A DNA stretch of 48,303 nt from Candidatus Halocynthiibacter alkanivorans (GCF_003333265.1 NZ_QOLB01000061.1:1-48303); one strand, 5' to 3'. Positions 16,421 through 27,060 are shown, numbered from the stretch's first letter. Translations and numbers: made by a program. The notes: generated by a model from the sequence alone, not told the origin.

Positions 16421-17591
16421 GGCCGCGGCCGTGAATACGGGCACCTTCATATCTGGCGCAGCACATGGCGGGCTGGTGCTGTGGGTTCTTGTCGGCGGGG
16501 TGTTCCTGCGCGCCGAGGATCCGCTGCCGGTGCAGTCCAGTGACGTCTCGCTGATTTCAGAGCAGGAATTTGCCGCGCTGATGTCGCAACAACCCCAAGT
16601 CATCCCGCTGCAACAAGCGCCGCTTGCGCCTCAGCCTGAGACCGCTGCACTGGTGGCGCCGACGGTAGAAGCAACGCCACCGCTGCTGCGCCCGCAACTG
16701 CTGCAACCCGAAGCGCCACAGCCGGAGATGGCGCCGGAGCCGCCACAGCCGCTGGCGGCGATCCCCGACGAGGTGGTGGATACCGCGCCCGTGCTGCCGC
16801 AGCCGCCGGCCATTGATGCAGGCGCAATGGAACGCCCCAAACCGGACGCGGAAGCCAAACCGGCGCCTGCCCCCCGGGTGGCGCCGGTCCCGGTGATGGA
16901 AAAACCTCCCAGCAGCGAAATCGCTGAAACCGCAACACCCGAGGTCCGGCCTGATGAACTGGCCACAGAGCAGTTGCCCGAACGCCCGGCAGCTGCGCCG
17001 GAGCAGGCCAGTACGGAAATCGTCACCGAAGCGGAGCAACCGGCCGGTCTGATGGCAACGCCGCGGCCGCGCCTGCGTCCCAACCGGCCAAAACCGGTGC
17101 AGAAAGTCGCCGAGGCGCCCAAACCTGAGCCCAAGCCCAAACCGGTTCCAAAACCCGAGCCGGAACAGGTCGCGGCTGATCCGGCAGCGAATGCCGCCGC
17201 AGACATTCTGGCCGCACTGAGCAGCCCCGACACCGCTGTGGAAACACCCGTCGCCGTGCCCTCCGGTCCACCTTTGACCCGGGGTGAAAAAGACGCGCTG
17301 CGGGTGGCGGTGCAGCAATGCTGGAACGTCGGTTCGCTGTCCTCCGAGGCCTTGCGTGTCACCGTGACCGTTGGCGTGCGCATGGCGGAGACCGGCCGTC
17401 CCGAAAACGGCTCGATCACGCTGCTTGGCTTTCGGGGTGGCAATGACGCCGCCGCGCAAAAAGCCTTTGCCGCTGCGCGCCGGGCGGTGATCCGTTGTGG
17501 TCAGCGCGGCTTTAATCTGCCAGCGGAAAAATATGCCCGCTGGCGCGACATCGAAATGACCTTCAATCCCGAGAATATGAGGATCAAATGA
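16404..17591 (+). CDS. tolA: Cell envelope integrity protein TolA
   Basis: TolA spans the periplasm from an inner-membrane anchor (about 17-35, [19 protein letters not shown]) to a C-terminal domain that contacts TolB and Pal. It has 395 residues. The middle (about 65-290) is rich in Pro, Glu, Ala and Lys, with [15 protein letters not shown] runs, rather than the long Ala/Lys helix of enteric TolA. The last 100 residues form the TolA/TonB-C-like domain ([12 protein letters not shown]... to [11 protein letters not shown]), with two cysteines that could form a disulfide. The start ATG at 16404 lies inside tolR. The end overlaps tolB by four bases. Confidence 0.92.
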   Translation: MAGTDKAAAVNTGTFISGAAHGGLVLWVLVGGVFLRAEDPLPVQSSDVSLISEQEFAALMSQQPQVIPLQQAPLAPQPETAALVAPTVEATPPLLRPQLLQPEAPQPEMAPEPPQPLAAIPDEVVDTAPVLPQPPAIDAGAMERPKPDAEAKPAPAPRVAPVPVMEKPPSSEIAETATPEVRPDELATEQLPERPAAAPEQASTEIVTEAEQPAGLMATPRPRLRPNRPKPVQKVAEAPKPEPKPKPVPKPEPEQVAADPAANAAADILAALSSPDTAVETPVAVPSGPPLTRGEKDALRVAVQQCWNVGSLSSEALRVTVTVGVRMAETGRPENGSITLLGFRGGNDAAAQKAFAAARRAVIRCGQRGFNLPAEKYARWRDIEMTFNPENMRIK

Positions 17592-18925
17592 GAATATTTC
17601 AGGCCCTGACCCTTGCCTCGACCCTGGCGCTGGCGGCGCTCATCCAGCCCGTTTCCGCCCAGGAAAACCGAGGCCCTCTGCGGATTGAAATCACCGAAGG
17701 GGTAATCGAACCGCTACCCTTTGCGGTGGCTTCTTTTGTGGCGGAAAATGCGGCGGCAGCGGAATTTGCCAGCCAGATCAGCCAGGTGGTGGCTGCCGAT
17801 CTGACCGGCACCGGTCTTTTCCGCGAAATTCCAGCCGATGCTTTTGTCACCCAGATCACCAATTTCGCGTCGCCGGTGGAATATGCCAACTGGAAGGCGA
17901 TCAAAGCCCAGGCGCTGATTTCCGGGTCGGTCTCTGCCGGGGTCAACGGTGCGCTGACGGTGAAATTCCGGGTGTTTGACGTCTATGCCGAAGCCCAGCT
18001 TGGCGACGGGTTGCAGCTGGGCGGTTCCGCGCGCAGCTGGCGGCGCATCGCGCATAAAGTTGCGGATGTGGTCTACAGCCGCATCACTGGCGAAGGCGGC
18101 TATTTTGACAGCCGCGTGGTCTATGTGGCGGAAACCGGTCCCAAGGATGACCGGCGCAAGCGACTGGCCGTGATGGATTATGACGGCGCCAATGTGCAAT
18201 ATCTGACTGACAGTTCAGCGATCGTGCTGGCGCCGCGCTTCTCGCCCAAAGGCGACCGGATCCTCTATACTAGCTATGAAACCGGCTTCCCCCAGATCAT
18301 GGCGCTGGATGTGGGCTCGGTGCAGCGCCGGGCGCTGCCGGTGCCGGCAGAAACCATGACTTTCGCACCTCGCTTTTCGCCCGACGGTCAGACAGTGGTG
18401 TTTTCACTGTCGCGCGGCGGCAATACCGACATCTACAAAATGGCGCTGAACGGCGGAACGCCCCAGCGTCTGACCTCGACAACGGCGATTGAAACCGCGC
18501 CCAGCTATTCGCCGGACGGCAGCCAGATCGTGTTTGAATCTGACCGTTCCGGCGGCCAGCAGCTCTATATAATGCCGGCCGGTGGCGGCGAAGCGCGGCG
18601 TATTTCCTTTGGCCAGGGTCGCTATGGCACCCCGGTGTGGTCGCCGCGTGGTGATCTGATCGCCTTTACCAAACAAAGCAAAGGCCGCTTCCACATCGGG
18701 GTGATGCGCACCGACGGGTCGGAAGAACGGCTGCTGACCGCCTCTTTCCTGGATGAGGGACCAAGCTGGTCTCCCAATGGCCGTGTGATCATGTTCACCC
18801 GCGAAACCCAGGGCGCCAGCGGCGCGCCGTCGTTGTATACGGTTGATATCACCGGGCGAAATCTGCGCCGTCTGCGTACCGAGGGCGCTGCGTCAGATCC
18901 CGCCTGGTCGCCTTTGTTAAAATAG
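17588..18925 (+). CDS. tolB: Tol-Pal system periplasmic beta-propeller TolB
   Basis: TolB is a periplasmic protein that links TolA with Pal. The 445-residue precursor has a signal peptide ending at about residue 24 (LIQPVSA-Q). A TolB N-terminal alpha/beta domain follows (about 30-160), then a six-bladed propeller. The blades show as PD40-type repeats, for example [72 protein letters not shown] and DPAWSP. GAGGA lies before the ATG, which overlaps the tolA stop by four bases. Length and repeat number are normal. Confidence 0.96.
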   Translation: MRIFQALTLASTLALAALIQPVSAQENRGPLRIEITEGVIEPLPFAVASFVAENAAAAEFASQISQVVAADLTGTGLFREIPADAFVTQITNFASPVEYANWKAIKAQALISGSVSAGVNGALTVKFRVFDVYAEAQLGDGLQLGGSARSWRRIAHKVADVVYSRITGEGGYFDSRVVYVAETGPKDDRRKRLAVMDYDGANVQYLTDSSAIVLAPRFSPKGDRILYTSYETGFPQIMALDVGSVQRRALPVPAETMTFAPRFSPDGQTVVFSLSRGGNTDIYKMALNGGTPQRLTSTTAIETAPSYSPDGSQIVFESDRSGGQQLYIMPAGGGEARRISFGQGRYGTPVWSPRGDLIAFTKQSKGRFHIGVMRTDGSEERLLTASFLDEGPSWSPNGRVIMFTRETQGASGAPSLYTVDITGRNLRRLRTEGAASDPAWSPLLK

Positions 18926-18995
18926 GTCGCATTCACATGCGGTAATTGAAATGATAATGTCAGGCCAATCGAGCCAAAAAACAGGACAGACAGCA

Positions 18996-19493
18996 ATGAA
19001 ACATCTTTTCAAAATCTTTCTACTGGTGTCGGCCCTCGGGGTCAGCGCCTGTACCAATCCCGGTCGTTTTGACAATGGCGGTGCCGCCGGTGCCGACACT
19101 TTGAACGGCGCGGTGTCTGATCCTGCCTCCCCTGCTTATTTCCAGCAGGTCGTCGGCGACCGGATTCTGTTCCTGGTGAATCAGTCGACGGTGAACGAAT
19201 CTGCCCGCGCAGTGCTGGTGACCCAGGCCCGCTGGATGCTGCAAAACCCTGAATATACCGCCATCATCGAAGGCCATGCCGATGAGCGCGGCACCCGTGA
19301 ATATAACCTCGCGCTCGGGGCGCGGCGGGCCAATTCGGTGCAGGAATTCCTGATTTCCCAGGGCATCAGCGCCAGCCGGCTGCGCACTGTGACCTTTGGC
19401 AAAGAACGTCCGGTTGAAATCTGCTCAGCGGAATCCTGTTACAACCAGAACCGCCGCGCAGTGACTGTACTCGCCGCCGGCGGGCTGAGCTGA
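18996..19493 (+). CDS. pal: Peptidoglycan-associated lipoprotein Pal
   Basis: Pal anchors the outer membrane to peptidoglycan. The 165-residue precursor has a lipoprotein signal with the lipidated Cys at residue 19 (VSAC). A C-terminal OmpA-like domain (about 65-165) carries the meso-diaminopimelate-binding block EGHADERGTREYNLALG. The start ATG at 18996 has AGGA upstream; a reading from 18951 would put 15 residues before the signal peptide. It follows tolB by 70 bases and leads directly into cpoB. Confidence 0.95.
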   Translation: MKHLFKIFLLVSALGVSACTNPGRFDNGGAAGADTLNGAVSDPASPAYFQQVVGDRILFLVNQSTVNESARAVLVTQARWMLQNPEYTAIIEGHADERGTREYNLALGARRANSVQEFLISQGISASRLRTVTFGKERPVEICSAESCYNQNRRAVTVLAAGGLS

Positions 19494-19503
19494 GGACGTG
19501 CCG

Positions 19504-20421
19504 GTGGTGTTCCGTAGCATATTCAGCGGTACAGCAGGGGCTGTCGCTCTCGGGCTGATGTCTGGCATGCCTCTGGCCGCCCAGGAGCAGCCGCCGGCCG
19601 TCGAGCTTTCAACACAGCAGGCGCCACTGGAGATGGTCGCGCCGCTTCCAGTGCTGACGCCGGAGCAACAGCAGGCGCAGACCCTGGCCGATATCCGCCA
19701 GGAAATGGCCGTACTGTTTGTCGAGGTGCAGCGACTGCAGCGGGAACTCTCTACCACCGGCGCGCCCAATACGGCGATTGGCGGCGGTGGAATGCTGGAG
19801 CGAGTCGACCTTATTGAGATCGAACTGATGCGGCTGACTGCCAAAATCGAAGAGCTGGATTTCCGCATCACCCGGGTGGCGCTGGACGGCAGCAACCAGC
19901 TGGGCGATCTGAATTTCCGCCTCTGCGAGCTGGAGCCAGGCTGTGATATCGGCGCGCTGCCGGAGCTTGTACCGCTTGGTGGCGTGGCGGCGAACAGGCC
20001 CAATGTTGCGGTCGAGCCCGATACCGGCGCCGAACTGGCGGTGAGCGAGCAGTCAGATTTCGAACGGGCTGTGACCACGCTTACCGATGGCAACCCCGTC
20101 TCAGCGCGAGATCAGTTCAACGCTTTTGTTGAAAATTACCCCGGTGGCCCGCTGACCGCTGAAGCGCATTTCTGGCGCGGTGAATCCCTGTCTCAACTGG
20201 GCGAGACCTCCTCTGCTGCGCGGGCCTATCTGACCAGTTTTTCGGATGCGCCCAATGGGGCTAAAGCGGCGGATGCGCTGTTTAAACTGGGCACATCTCT
20301 GGGTGCGCTTGGCCAGTTGAATGAAGCCTGCGTGACCCTTGGAGAAGTCGGGCTGCGCTATCCCGGCGCCGGAGTGGTGCTTGAAGCGCAGTCAGCGATG
20401 CTCAATCTGGGCTGTTCGTGA
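19504..20421 (+). CDS. cpoB: Cell division coordinator CpoB (YbgF)
   Basis: CpoB is a periplasmic TPR protein that tunes Tol-Pal and peptidoglycan synthesis during constriction. The 305-residue precursor has a signal peptide (about 1-27, ending PLAAQ). Two coiled-coil stretches follow (about 50-80, and 95-125 around RVDLIEIELMRLTAKIEEL). The C-terminal TPR region starts near residue 180 (DFERAVTTLTDGNPVSARDQF). GAGGA is 7 bases before the GTG at 19504, which I prefer to the GTG at 19498. The last bases overlap tilS (GTGA). Its place right after pal confirms the identity. Confidence 0.92.
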   Translation: MVFRSIFSGTAGAVALGLMSGMPLAAQEQPPAVELSTQQAPLEMVAPLPVLTPEQQQAQTLADIRQEMAVLFVEVQRLQRELSTTGAPNTAIGGGGMLERVDLIEIELMRLTAKIEELDFRITRVALDGSNQLGDLNFRLCELEPGCDIGALPELVPLGGVAANRPNVAVEPDTGAELAVSEQSDFERAVTTLTDGNPVSARDQFNAFVENYPGGPLTAEAHFWRGESLSQLGETSSAARAYLTSFSDAPNGAKAADALFKLGTSLGALGQLNEACVTLGEVGLRYPGAGVVLEAQSAMLNLGCS

Positions 20422-21746
20422 CACCGCCTGAAACACCGCCCGCAACATTGTCTGATGATTTTGCCGGCTCAATGGGGGCGCTGTTTGCAGACAGCGCCCC
20501 TTCTGCCATTGGCGTGGCTGTTTCCGGTGGCGGTGATTCGATGGCGCTGCTGTTGCTGTTGCACCGCTGGGCACAGGCCCGGGGCCTGGCGCTGCATGTG
20601 GTGACGGTCAATCACGGGCTGCGCGTGGAGGCGGCAGCAGAAGCCGCGCTGGCCGGTGCACTGGCGCAAAGGCTCGGTCACAGCCACGACATCGTGAGCT
20701 GGACTGGCTGGCAGGGGCAGGGCAATCTGCAGGACGCCGCACGCCAGGCCCGCCGCCGCCTGATCGCGGCCTGGGCCGCTTCAAAACAGATTGAATATGT
20801 GGCGCTGGGGCACACAGAGGGCGACCAGGCAGAAACGGTTCTGATGCGTCTGGCGCGCGGGTCCGGCGTGGACGGTCTGTCGGCGATGAGTGCGCGCACA
20901 GAGGCGACAGAGGACTCCGAAGGCACCGGGGACACGGCAGGCACCCCGACCACGCCAGTGATCCTGCGGCCGCTGCTTGGCCTGTCGCGCGCCGCCCTGC
21001 GGGACTTTTTGCGCAGCGAAAATCAGAGCTGGGCCGATGATCCGTCCAATGAGGACCTCCGTTTTGACCGGATCAAAGCGCGTCAGATCCTGCCGCAGCT
21101 GGCGCCACTCGGTATTGATGCCGCCCGGCTGGCGGATGTGGCGGAAAACATGCAGGACGCACGCGCAGCACTTTCTTTCTTTGCCCATGAGGCGGCCCGG
21201 GACATGGCGCGGCTGGATCTGGGCGACGTGATTTTTGAACGCCGCGCGCTGGCGTCATTGCCGGCCGAGACCCGCCGGCGGTTGCTGGCCCATGCGCTGC
21301 GCTGGATCTCGTCTGCGCGCTATGCGCCGCGTCGCGCCAAACTAGCAACCCTGCTTGAGGCCTTGCAGAACGGGCAGGGCGCAACCTTGCATGGTTGCCT
21401 CTGTCTCGCCGGTGAAAAAGAGATCCGCATCTGCCGCGAATACCGCGCTGTCGAAAAATTGATCACCCCGGCCGCGTCGTCGGCGCAGCAGCCCTGGGAT
21501 CAGCGCTGGCTGGCCGCAGGCAGCGACACAGCCGGGGCCGAATTGCGCGCTCTGGGCGCGGCGGGCCTGGCTCAATGCCCCGACTGGCGTCAAACCGGAC
21601 GTCCGAGAGCCGCATTGCTGCCAGCCGCGTCATTGTGGCAGGGCGACCGGGTGATCTGCTGCCCCGCCACGCAAATCGGCGAGAAATCAGGCATAACCCC
21701 GCGCAAATCGGACATTGATTTCTTTGCGGCCCTTTTATCGCATTGA
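20418..21746 (+). CDS. tilS: tRNA(Ile)-lysidine synthase TilS
   Basis: TilS attaches lysine to C34 of the CAU-anticodon tRNA-Ile using ATP, so that it reads AUA. The 442-residue protein has the PP-loop SGGGDSMALL (about 35-44), an N-terminal ATPase core with VNHGLRVEA and ALGHTEGDQAET, and a longer C-terminal tRNA-binding part. The GTG start overlaps the cpoB stop by four bases and has a weak ribosome site, so translation is probably coupled. Gene order tilS-ftsH is widely conserved. Confidence 0.95.
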   Translation: MTPPETPPATLSDDFAGSMGALFADSAPSAIGVAVSGGGDSMALLLLLHRWAQARGLALHVVTVNHGLRVEAAAEAALAGALAQRLGHSHDIVSWTGWQGQGNLQDAARQARRRLIAAWAASKQIEYVALGHTEGDQAETVLMRLARGSGVDGLSAMSARTEATEDSEGTGDTAGTPTTPVILRPLLGLSRAALRDFLRSENQSWADDPSNEDLRFDRIKARQILPQLAPLGIDAARLADVAENMQDARAALSFFAHEAARDMARLDLGDVIFERRALASLPAETRRRLLAHALRWISSARYAPRRAKLATLLEALQNGQGATLHGCLCLAGEKEIRICREYRAVEKLITPAASSAQQPWDQRWLAAGSDTAGAELRALGAAGLAQCPDWRQTGRPRAALLPAASLWQGDRVICCPATQIGEKSGITPRKSDIDFFAALLSH

Positions 21747-21823
21747 ACTATGGCGCGGGTTCCCTATTTTATGCAGTGACCGCTTTGTTGGCGGAGACCC
21801 TGTGACTTTCGAGGAGAATTCCC

Positions 21824-23734
21824 TTGGGCAACGCGCGAAGTATCGCATTCTGGGTGGTGCTGCTGCTACTCATCCTGGCGCTTTTTAATCTGTTTTCCGG
21901 CGGTCAGACGTCGATGACGTCGTCGTCAGTCAGTTATTCTGACTTTGTAAATTCGGTGAACAAAGGGGATATTTCCCAGGTCACGCTGGATGGTGAAGAC
22001 GTCACCTTCCGTGGCCGCGACGGAAAAACCTATACCACGATCAAGCCGTCGGGCACCGATCTCACCGAGACATTGATTTCGCGTGGCGTTTCGGTGACGG
22101 CCAAGTCGCAGAAACAATCTGGTTTCTCGTCTCTGATCACTCTGCTGCTGCCGGTGGTGCTGCTGATTGGCTTCTGGTTCTTTATGATGAACCGGATGCA
22201 GGGCGGCGGCAAAGGTGGCGCGATGGGCTTTGGCAAATCCAAAGCCAAGCTGCTGACCGAAAAAGCCGGCCGGGTGACCTTTGATGATGTCGCCGGTATT
22301 GATGAGGCCAAAGAAGAGCTGGAAGAGATCGTCGAATTCCTGCGCAACCCGCAGAAATATTCCCGCCTTGGCGGTAAGATCCCCAAAGGCGCACTGCTGG
22401 TGGGCCCTCCGGGCACCGGTAAAACCTTGCTGGCGCGTGCGATTGCCGGCGAAGCTGGTGTGCCGTTCTTCACCATTTCGGGCTCTGACTTTGTTGAAAT
22501 GTTTGTGGGTGTTGGTGCAAGCCGCGTTCGCGACATGTTTGAACAGGCTAAGAAAAACGCCCCCTGTATCGTCTTTATCGATGAAATTGACGCGGTGGGC
22601 CGCTCGCGCGGCGCCGGTTATGGCGGCGGTAATGATGAGCGCGAACAGACGCTGAACCAGCTGCTGGTGGAAATGGACGGGTTTGAGGCCAATGAGGGTG
22701 TTATCATCCTCGCCGCCACCAACCGTCGTGACGTGCTGGATCCGGCGCTGCTGCGTCCGGGCCGTTTTGACCGTCAGGTCACCGTGCCCAACCCCGACAT
22801 CAAAGGCCGTGAAAAGATTCTCGTGGTGCATGCGCGCAAAGTGCCGCAGGGCCCGGATGTGGATCTGCGTATCATCGCCCGTGGCTCGCCCGGTTTTTCC
22901 GGCGCGGATCTGGCCAACCTGGTCAATGAAGCGGCGCTGCATGCGGCACGTGTCGGCCGTCGTTTCGTGACGATGGAAGATTTTGAAATGGCCAAGGACA
23001 AAATCATGATGGGTGCGGAACGCCGCTCCATGGTGCTGACGCCTGAGCAAAAAGAAATGACCGCCTACCACGAAGCCGGCCACGCCATCGTTGGCATGAC
23101 GCTGCCCAAATGTGATCCGGTCTATAAAGCCACGATCATCCCACGTGGTCAGGCGCTTGGCATGGTGATGAGCCTGCCGGAAATGGACCGTCTGAACTAC
23201 TTTAAAGACGAATGTGAGCAGAAACTGGCAATGACTATGGCCGGCAAAGCCGCGGAAATCTTCAAATGGGGCGAGGACCGGGTGTCCAACGGTCCGGCCG
23301 GGGATATTCAGCAGGCGTCAGGGCTGGCGCGGGCGATGGTGATGCAATGGGGCATGTCGGACAAGATCGGCAACCTTGATTACCGCGAAGCCGCTGAAGG
23401 CTACAGCGGTGGTGGGGCTGGCGGGTTCTCGGTTTCGGCCGGTACCAAAGAGCTGATCGAACAGGAAGTCAAAGACCTGATCGATACTGGTTATGCCAGA
23501 GCAATGGAAATCCTGATTGAGCGTTCGGATGAGTTCGAACTGCTGGCTCAGGGGCTGCTGGAATATGAATCACTGACCGGCGAAGAGCTGGAACGTGTGA
23601 TCAAAGGCCAGTCGCCGCAGAAGGATGAGGATGAGGATGACGATGCCGGGGCGGCTGCTTCGGTCACCGCTGTACCCAAAACCAAACCCAAGGCCAAACC
23701 GTCCGGCGACGGCGCGCCTGAACCGGCCAATTGA
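21824..23734 (+). CDS. ftsH: ATP-dependent zinc metalloprotease FtsH
   Basis: FtsH is the hexameric inner-membrane protease that degrades misassembled membrane proteins and regulators. The 636-residue protein has two membrane helices (about 6-22 and 103-122). Walker A is [13 protein letters not shown], Walker B is [12 protein letters not shown], and [20 protein letters not shown] covers the second region of homology. The zinc site is [10 protein letters not shown] (about residue 415). The start is TTG at 21824: GAGGAG lies 7 bases upstream and the N-terminus [10 protein letters not shown] is typical of the family. The tail is acidic then Lys/Pro-rich (DEDEDDD..., KTKPKAKP). Its stop overlaps the next start by four bases (TTGA). 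Confidence 0.97.
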   Translation: MGNARSIAFWVVLLLLILALFNLFSGGQTSMTSSSVSYSDFVNSVNKGDISQVTLDGEDVTFRGRDGKTYTTIKPSGTDLTETLISRGVSVTAKSQKQSGFSSLITLLLPVVLLIGFWFFMMNRMQGGGKGGAMGFGKSKAKLLTEKAGRVTFDDVAGIDEAKEELEEIVEFLRNPQKYSRLGGKIPKGALLVGPPGTGKTLLARAIAGEAGVPFFTISGSDFVEMFVGVGASRVRDMFEQAKKNAPCIVFIDEIDAVGRSRGAGYGGGNDEREQTLNQLLVEMDGFEANEGVIILAATNRRDVLDPALLRPGRFDRQVTVPNPDIKGREKILVVHARKVPQGPDVDLRIIARGSPGFSGADLANLVNEAALHAARVGRRFVTMEDFEMAKDKIMMGAERRSMVLTPEQKEMTAYHEAGHAIVGMTLPKCDPVYKATIIPRGQALGMVMSLPEMDRLNYFKDECEQKLAMTMAGKAAEIFKWGEDRVSNGPAGDIQQASGLARAMVMQWGMSDKIGNLDYREAAEGYSGGGAGGFSVSAGTKELIEQEVKDLIDTGYARAMEILIERSDEFELLAQGLLEYESLTGEELERVIKGQSPQKDEDEDDDAGAAASVTAVPKTKPKAKPSGDGAPEPAN

Positions 23735-24558
23735 GCCGCAAAACCTCAACAAACTGGGATCCCGGGACCTATAACAGGTTCCGGGATTTTCGTTTGCGCC
23801 CGGCGCTGGATCTTCTGGCCGCCCTCGGGCCGTTGCCGCAGGCGGAAGTGCAGGGTCCGGAGCAGAGGGCAGGCACCGTGCTGGATCTCGGCTGCGGCAG
23901 TGGCAATGCTGCGCCGGCGCTGAAGTCACGCTTTCCCACGGCTATGCTTCTCGGGCTCGACAGCTCGGCCCGGATGCTGGAAGGCGCGCGCACGACCGGC
24001 TGTTATGATGCACTGCACGAGGGTGATATCGCCAGCTGGACACCGGACAGGACGTTTTCCGTGATCTTTTCCAACGCGGCGCTGAACTGGCTGCCGGATC
24101 ACGCCCGTCTTCTGCCCGCCCTGGTACAGTGGCTGCGGCCCGGTGGGGTGCTGGCGGTGCAGGTGCCCGATCAGGCCCAGGCGCCGTCGCATCAGCTCTG
24201 GCACCAGCTGTCAGAGTCGCTGTGGCCTGAGCGCTTTGACTGGTCCGGTGAAGTGCCGCATGTGCTGGCCCCGGAAGATTACGTCTCGATTCTGTCGCCT
24301 CTGGGGGATCTGTCGCTGTGGCGCAGCGAATATTTTCAGATCCTGCCGCCGGAGGGTGCCGCCCATCCGGTGCGCCGGTTCACCCAGTCCACCTTTGCCC
24401 GCCCGGTGCTCGAGGCGCTCAATGCGGCGGAGCAGGCGCAGATTTGCGCCGGCTATGACGCGGCGGTGGGTGCAGAGTATCCGCTGCGCGCGGACGGGTC
24501 TGTGCTGTTCCCGTTCCGCCGGTTGTTTTTCACCCTGACCCGCCCGGCACCGGTCTGA
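23731..24558 (+). CDS. tam: Trans-aconitate 2-methyltransferase-like SAM-dependent methyltransferase
   Basis: This 275-residue class I methyltransferase resembles Tam, which methylates trans-aconitate, an inhibitor of aconitase. The N-terminal Tam block [20 protein letters not shown] (about 9-28) is present, as is SAM motif [15 protein letters not shown] (about 51-64). [16 protein letters not shown] is also characteristic. The only start before the conserved block is the TTG at 23731, overlapping the ftsH stop. A 12-bp terminator-like hairpin (23759-23790) lies inside the first codons, so transcription from the ftsH promoter may often stop here. The substrate is inferred from family resemblance only. 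Confidence 0.83.
   Translation: MSRKTSTNWDPGTYNRFRDFRLRPALDLLAALGPLPQAEVQGPEQRAGTVLDLGCGSGNAAPALKSRFPTAMLLGLDSSARMLEGARTTGCYDALHEGDIASWTPDRTFSVIFSNAALNWLPDHARLLPALVQWLRPGGVLAVQVPDQAQAPSHQLWHQLSESLWPERFDWSGEVPHVLAPEDYVSILSPLGDLSLWRSEYFQILPPEGAAHPVRRFTQSTFARPVLEALNAAEQAQICAGYDAAVGAEYPLRADGSVLFPFRRLFFTLTRPAPV
23759..23790 (+). terminator. Terminator-like hairpin downstream of ftsH, inside the tam coding region
   Basis: ATCCCGGGACCT (23759-23770) pairs over 12 bp, with one G-U, to AGGTTCCGGGAT (23776-23787) around an ATAAC loop, then TTTTCGTTTG. It begins 25 bases past the ftsH stop. It has every mark of an intrinsic terminator or attenuator, but also encodes the conserved [10 protein letters not shown] of the next protein. 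Confidence 0.75.
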
Positions 24559-24616
24559 GTGTTGCACCGGGCACCGCGCTGAGGCAGAGTGCCTCAAACC
24601 GCCAAAGGAGGCCCGG

Positions 24617-25219
24617 ATGCCCGCATTGCTGCCCACAGAGTTCACCGCTGAAACCACCTGGATCGGGCGTGTCGGCGACCGGGAGGCCACATTGAATTCC
24701 GAGCCGTTACAATCGGTTGAGATGACCTGGGCCGGGATTGACGGCGAACATCATGGCGGCGTGACCAAAGGCTCCTGCGTGCGTATGCGGGCCCAGCACC
24801 CGGAAGGCACCGAGATCCGCAATGTGCGGCAGTTGACCATCCTGTCGGCAGAAGAGCTGGATCTGACCGCGGCGGATATGGGGCTGGAGGCGCTGGATCC
24901 GGCGCTGACCGGCGCGTCGCTGGTCTTGCGCGGCATCCCGGACTTCACCCATGTGCCACCCGGCTCGCGTCTGCAGAATCAGCACGGCACCACCCTGGTG
25001 GTGGATATGGAAAACCGCCCCTGCACGCTGCCGGCGCGCGGCATTGAAAATGTGCATGCCGGCGCAGGCAAACTGTTCAAACCCGCCGCGAAAGGCCGCC
25101 GCGGCGTCACCGCCTGGGTCGAGAGACCCGGTCCCTGGAGCCTTGGCGACACCGTCACGCTGCATATCCCGGATCAGCGGGCCTGGGCGCACATGGCGGA
25201 GGTTTCTGATAAGAGATAA
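24617..25219 (+). CDS. MOSC domain-containing protein
   Basis: This 200-residue soluble protein has the MOSC fold of molybdenum cofactor sulfurases and YiiM-like enzymes. Signals include [35 protein letters not shown] and the cysteine in MENRPC, which is the usual Moco or sulfur-handling Cys. A strong AGGAGG lies 7 bases before the ATG. MOSC proteins bind or transfer sulfur or reduce N-hydroxylated compounds using Moco; the reaction of this stand-alone form is unknown. It follows the tam-like gene by 58 bases in the same direction. Confidence 0.82.
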   Translation: MPALLPTEFTAETTWIGRVGDREATLNSEPLQSVEMTWAGIDGEHHGGVTKGSCVRMRAQHPEGTEIRNVRQLTILSAEELDLTAADMGLEALDPALTGASLVLRGIPDFTHVPPGSRLQNQHGTTLVVDMENRPCTLPARGIENVHAGAGKLFKPAAKGRRGVTAWVERPGPWSLGDTVTLHIPDQRAWAHMAEVSDKR

Positions 25220-25277
25220 TTTCCCGGATTTGCACCGATATTTGGTCTGTTTTTTTGGCCTGTGGCGATATTGAGCA

Positions 25278-25332
25278 TGGAATGGTCGCGAACGTGTCTA
25301 CCCCGGTGGGGTCCGGGGGCCTAAATTCCAGC
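25278..25332 (+). promoter_or_regulatory. Structured leader upstream of fhs (candidate cis-regulatory RNA)
   Basis: GC-A-TGGAAT (25275-25283) pairs with ATTCCA-GC (25325-25332), closing a region that contains a CCCCGG/CCGGGG hairpin (25301-25318). GGTCC at 25310-25314 is complementary to GGACC at 25361-25365, which is part of the fhs ribosome site, so two exclusive folds are possible. It does not match the ZTP or other riboswitch consensus that I can recall. Confidence 0.4.
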
Positions 25333-25371
25333 GATATGGCTGCGGCCAAAATTAACCAGAGGACCTTGGCG

Positions 25372-27048
25372 ATGAGCTTCAAGACCGATATCGAAATTGC
25401 CCGTGAGGCAAACAAACGCCCGATTCAGGAAATTGGCGCCAAGCTTGGCATCGATGCAAAGCACCTGGTCCCTTATGGCCATGACAAAGCGAAAATCGGT
25501 CAGGAATTTATCAATTCTGTTCAGGACCGCAAAGATGGCAAACTGATCCTGGTGACTGCGATCAACCCGACACCTGCGGGCGAAGGCAAGACCACCACCA
25601 CAGTGGGTCTGGGCGACGGTCTGAACCGGATCGGCAAAAACGCTGCGGTCTGTATCCGCGAAGCATCGCTGGGCCCGTGTTTTGGTATGAAGGGCGGCGC
25701 TGCAGGCGGCGGCTACGCTCAGATCATCCCAATGGAAGACATGAACCTGCACTTCACAGGCGATTTCCACGCGATTACCTCCGCGCACAACCTTCTGTCA
25801 GCAATGATCGACAACCACATCTACTGGGGCAACGCGCTGCAGATCGATGACCGTCGTGTGGTATGGCGCCGGGTTCTGGACATGAACGACCGTGCGCTGC
25901 GTGACACTGTGACGTCGCTCGGTGGTGTGGCCAACGGCTTCCCGCGTCAGACCGGTTTTGACATCACTGTGGCGTCTGAAGTGATGGCGATCCTCTGCCT
26001 CGCAAACAACCTCGAAGATCTGCAGAAACGTCTCGGCGACATTATCGTGGCTTACACCCGCGACAAGAAGGCGATTTATGCCCGCGACATCAAAGCGGAC
26101 GGCGCGATGACCGTTCTGCTGAAAGACGCGATGCAGCCAAACCTGGTGCAGACCCTGGAAAACAACCCGGCATTTGTACACGGCGGCCCGTTCGCCAACA
26201 TCGCCCATGGTTGTAACTCGGTGATCGCCACCACAACCGCACTGAAACTGGCCGACTATGTGGTGACTGAGGCTGGCTTTGGTGCCGATCTTGGTGCCGA
26301 AAAGTTCATGAACATCAAATGCCGTAAAGCGGGCCTGGCGCCTTCTGCGGTTGTGGTTGTGGCCACTGTACGTGCGATGAAAATGAACGGCGGCGTTGCC
26401 AAGGCTGATCTGGGCACCGATTCTGTCGAAGCCGTCAACAGCGGTTGCGCCAACCTGGGCCGTCACATCGAAAACCTGAAAAGCTTTGGTGTGCCGGTTG
26501 TGGTTGCGATCAACCACTTTGTCACCGACACCGATGCCGAAGTTCAGGCGATCAAAGACTATGTTACCACCCAGGGCTCCGAAGCAATCCTGTGTAAACA
26601 TTGGGCCAAAGGCTCTGAAGGCACCGTTGAGCTGGCCACACGTATCGCCGAAATCGCCGATGCGGACATGGCAAACTTTGCACCGCTCTACCCGGATGAC
26701 ATGGGTCTGTTTGAGAAAATCGAAACAGTCGCCAAACGCATCTACCGGGCGGACGAAGTTCTGGCGGACGCCAAAGTGCGCAACCAGTTGCACGAGTGGG
26801 AAGCGGCTGGCTACGGCCATCTGCCGGTCTGTATGGCCAAAACCCAGTACTCCTTCACCACTGATCCGACCCAGCGCGGTGCGCCGGTTGGTCACTCGGT
26901 GCCGGTACGTGAAGTGCGTCTGTCTGCCGGTGCTGGTTTCATCGTCGCGATCTGCGGTGAAATCATGACCATGCCTGGTCTGCCACGGGTTCCTTCTGCG
27001 GAAGTGATCATGCTAGACGAGACCGGCAATATTGAAGGGTTGTTCTAA
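25372..27048 (+). CDS. fhs: Formate--tetrahydrofolate ligase
   Basis: Fhs makes 10-formyltetrahydrofolate from formate, tetrahydrofolate and ATP. The 558-residue protein has the ATP-binding block [19 protein letters not shown], then [18 protein letters not shown] and the folate-site stretch [12 protein letters not shown]. All are family hallmarks, and the length is typical. The ATG at 25372 has AGAGGA 9 bases upstream; a frame open from 25255 would add a non-conserved extension over the structured leader. It is first in a unit with a chorismate mutase-like gene and folD. In Roseobacters such one-carbon genes serve purine synthesis and methyl-group catabolism (general knowledge, not shown here). 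Confidence 0.97.
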   Translation: MSFKTDIEIAREANKRPIQEIGAKLGIDAKHLVPYGHDKAKIGQEFINSVQDRKDGKLILVTAINPTPAGEGKTTTTVGLGDGLNRIGKNAAVCIREASLGPCFGMKGGAAGGGYAQIIPMEDMNLHFTGDFHAITSAHNLLSAMIDNHIYWGNALQIDDRRVVWRRVLDMNDRALRDTVTSLGGVANGFPRQTGFDITVASEVMAILCLANNLEDLQKRLGDIIVAYTRDKKAIYARDIKADGAMTVLLKDAMQPNLVQTLENNPAFVHGGPFANIAHGCNSVIATTTALKLADYVVTEAGFGADLGAEKFMNIKCRKAGLAPSAVVVVATVRAMKMNGGVAKADLGTDSVEAVNSGCANLGRHIENLKSFGVPVVVAINHFVTDTDAEVQAIKDYVTTQGSEAILCKHWAKGSEGTVELATRIAEIADADMANFAPLYPDDMGLFEKIETVAKRIYRADEVLADAKVRNQLHEWEAAGYGHLPVCMAKTQYSFTTDPTQRGAPVGHSVPVREVRLSAGAGFIVAICGEIMTMPGLPRVPSAEVIMLDETGNIEGLF

Positions 27049-27060
27049 CAACCCGGGGCC

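Noticed and set aside
25278-25332. ZTP (pfl) or THF riboswitch before fhs
   Set aside because: The conserved bases of those motifs, as I remember them, are absent; kept only as an unnamed candidate leader.
25255-25371. N-terminal extension of fhs from an upstream ATG
   Set aside because: The extension is not part of the family and covers a foldable leader; the ATG at 25372 has a proper ribosome site.
25798-26895. 365-codon minus-strand frame inside fhs
   Set aside because: It is antisense to the conserved ligase, with no ribosome site or recognisable motif.
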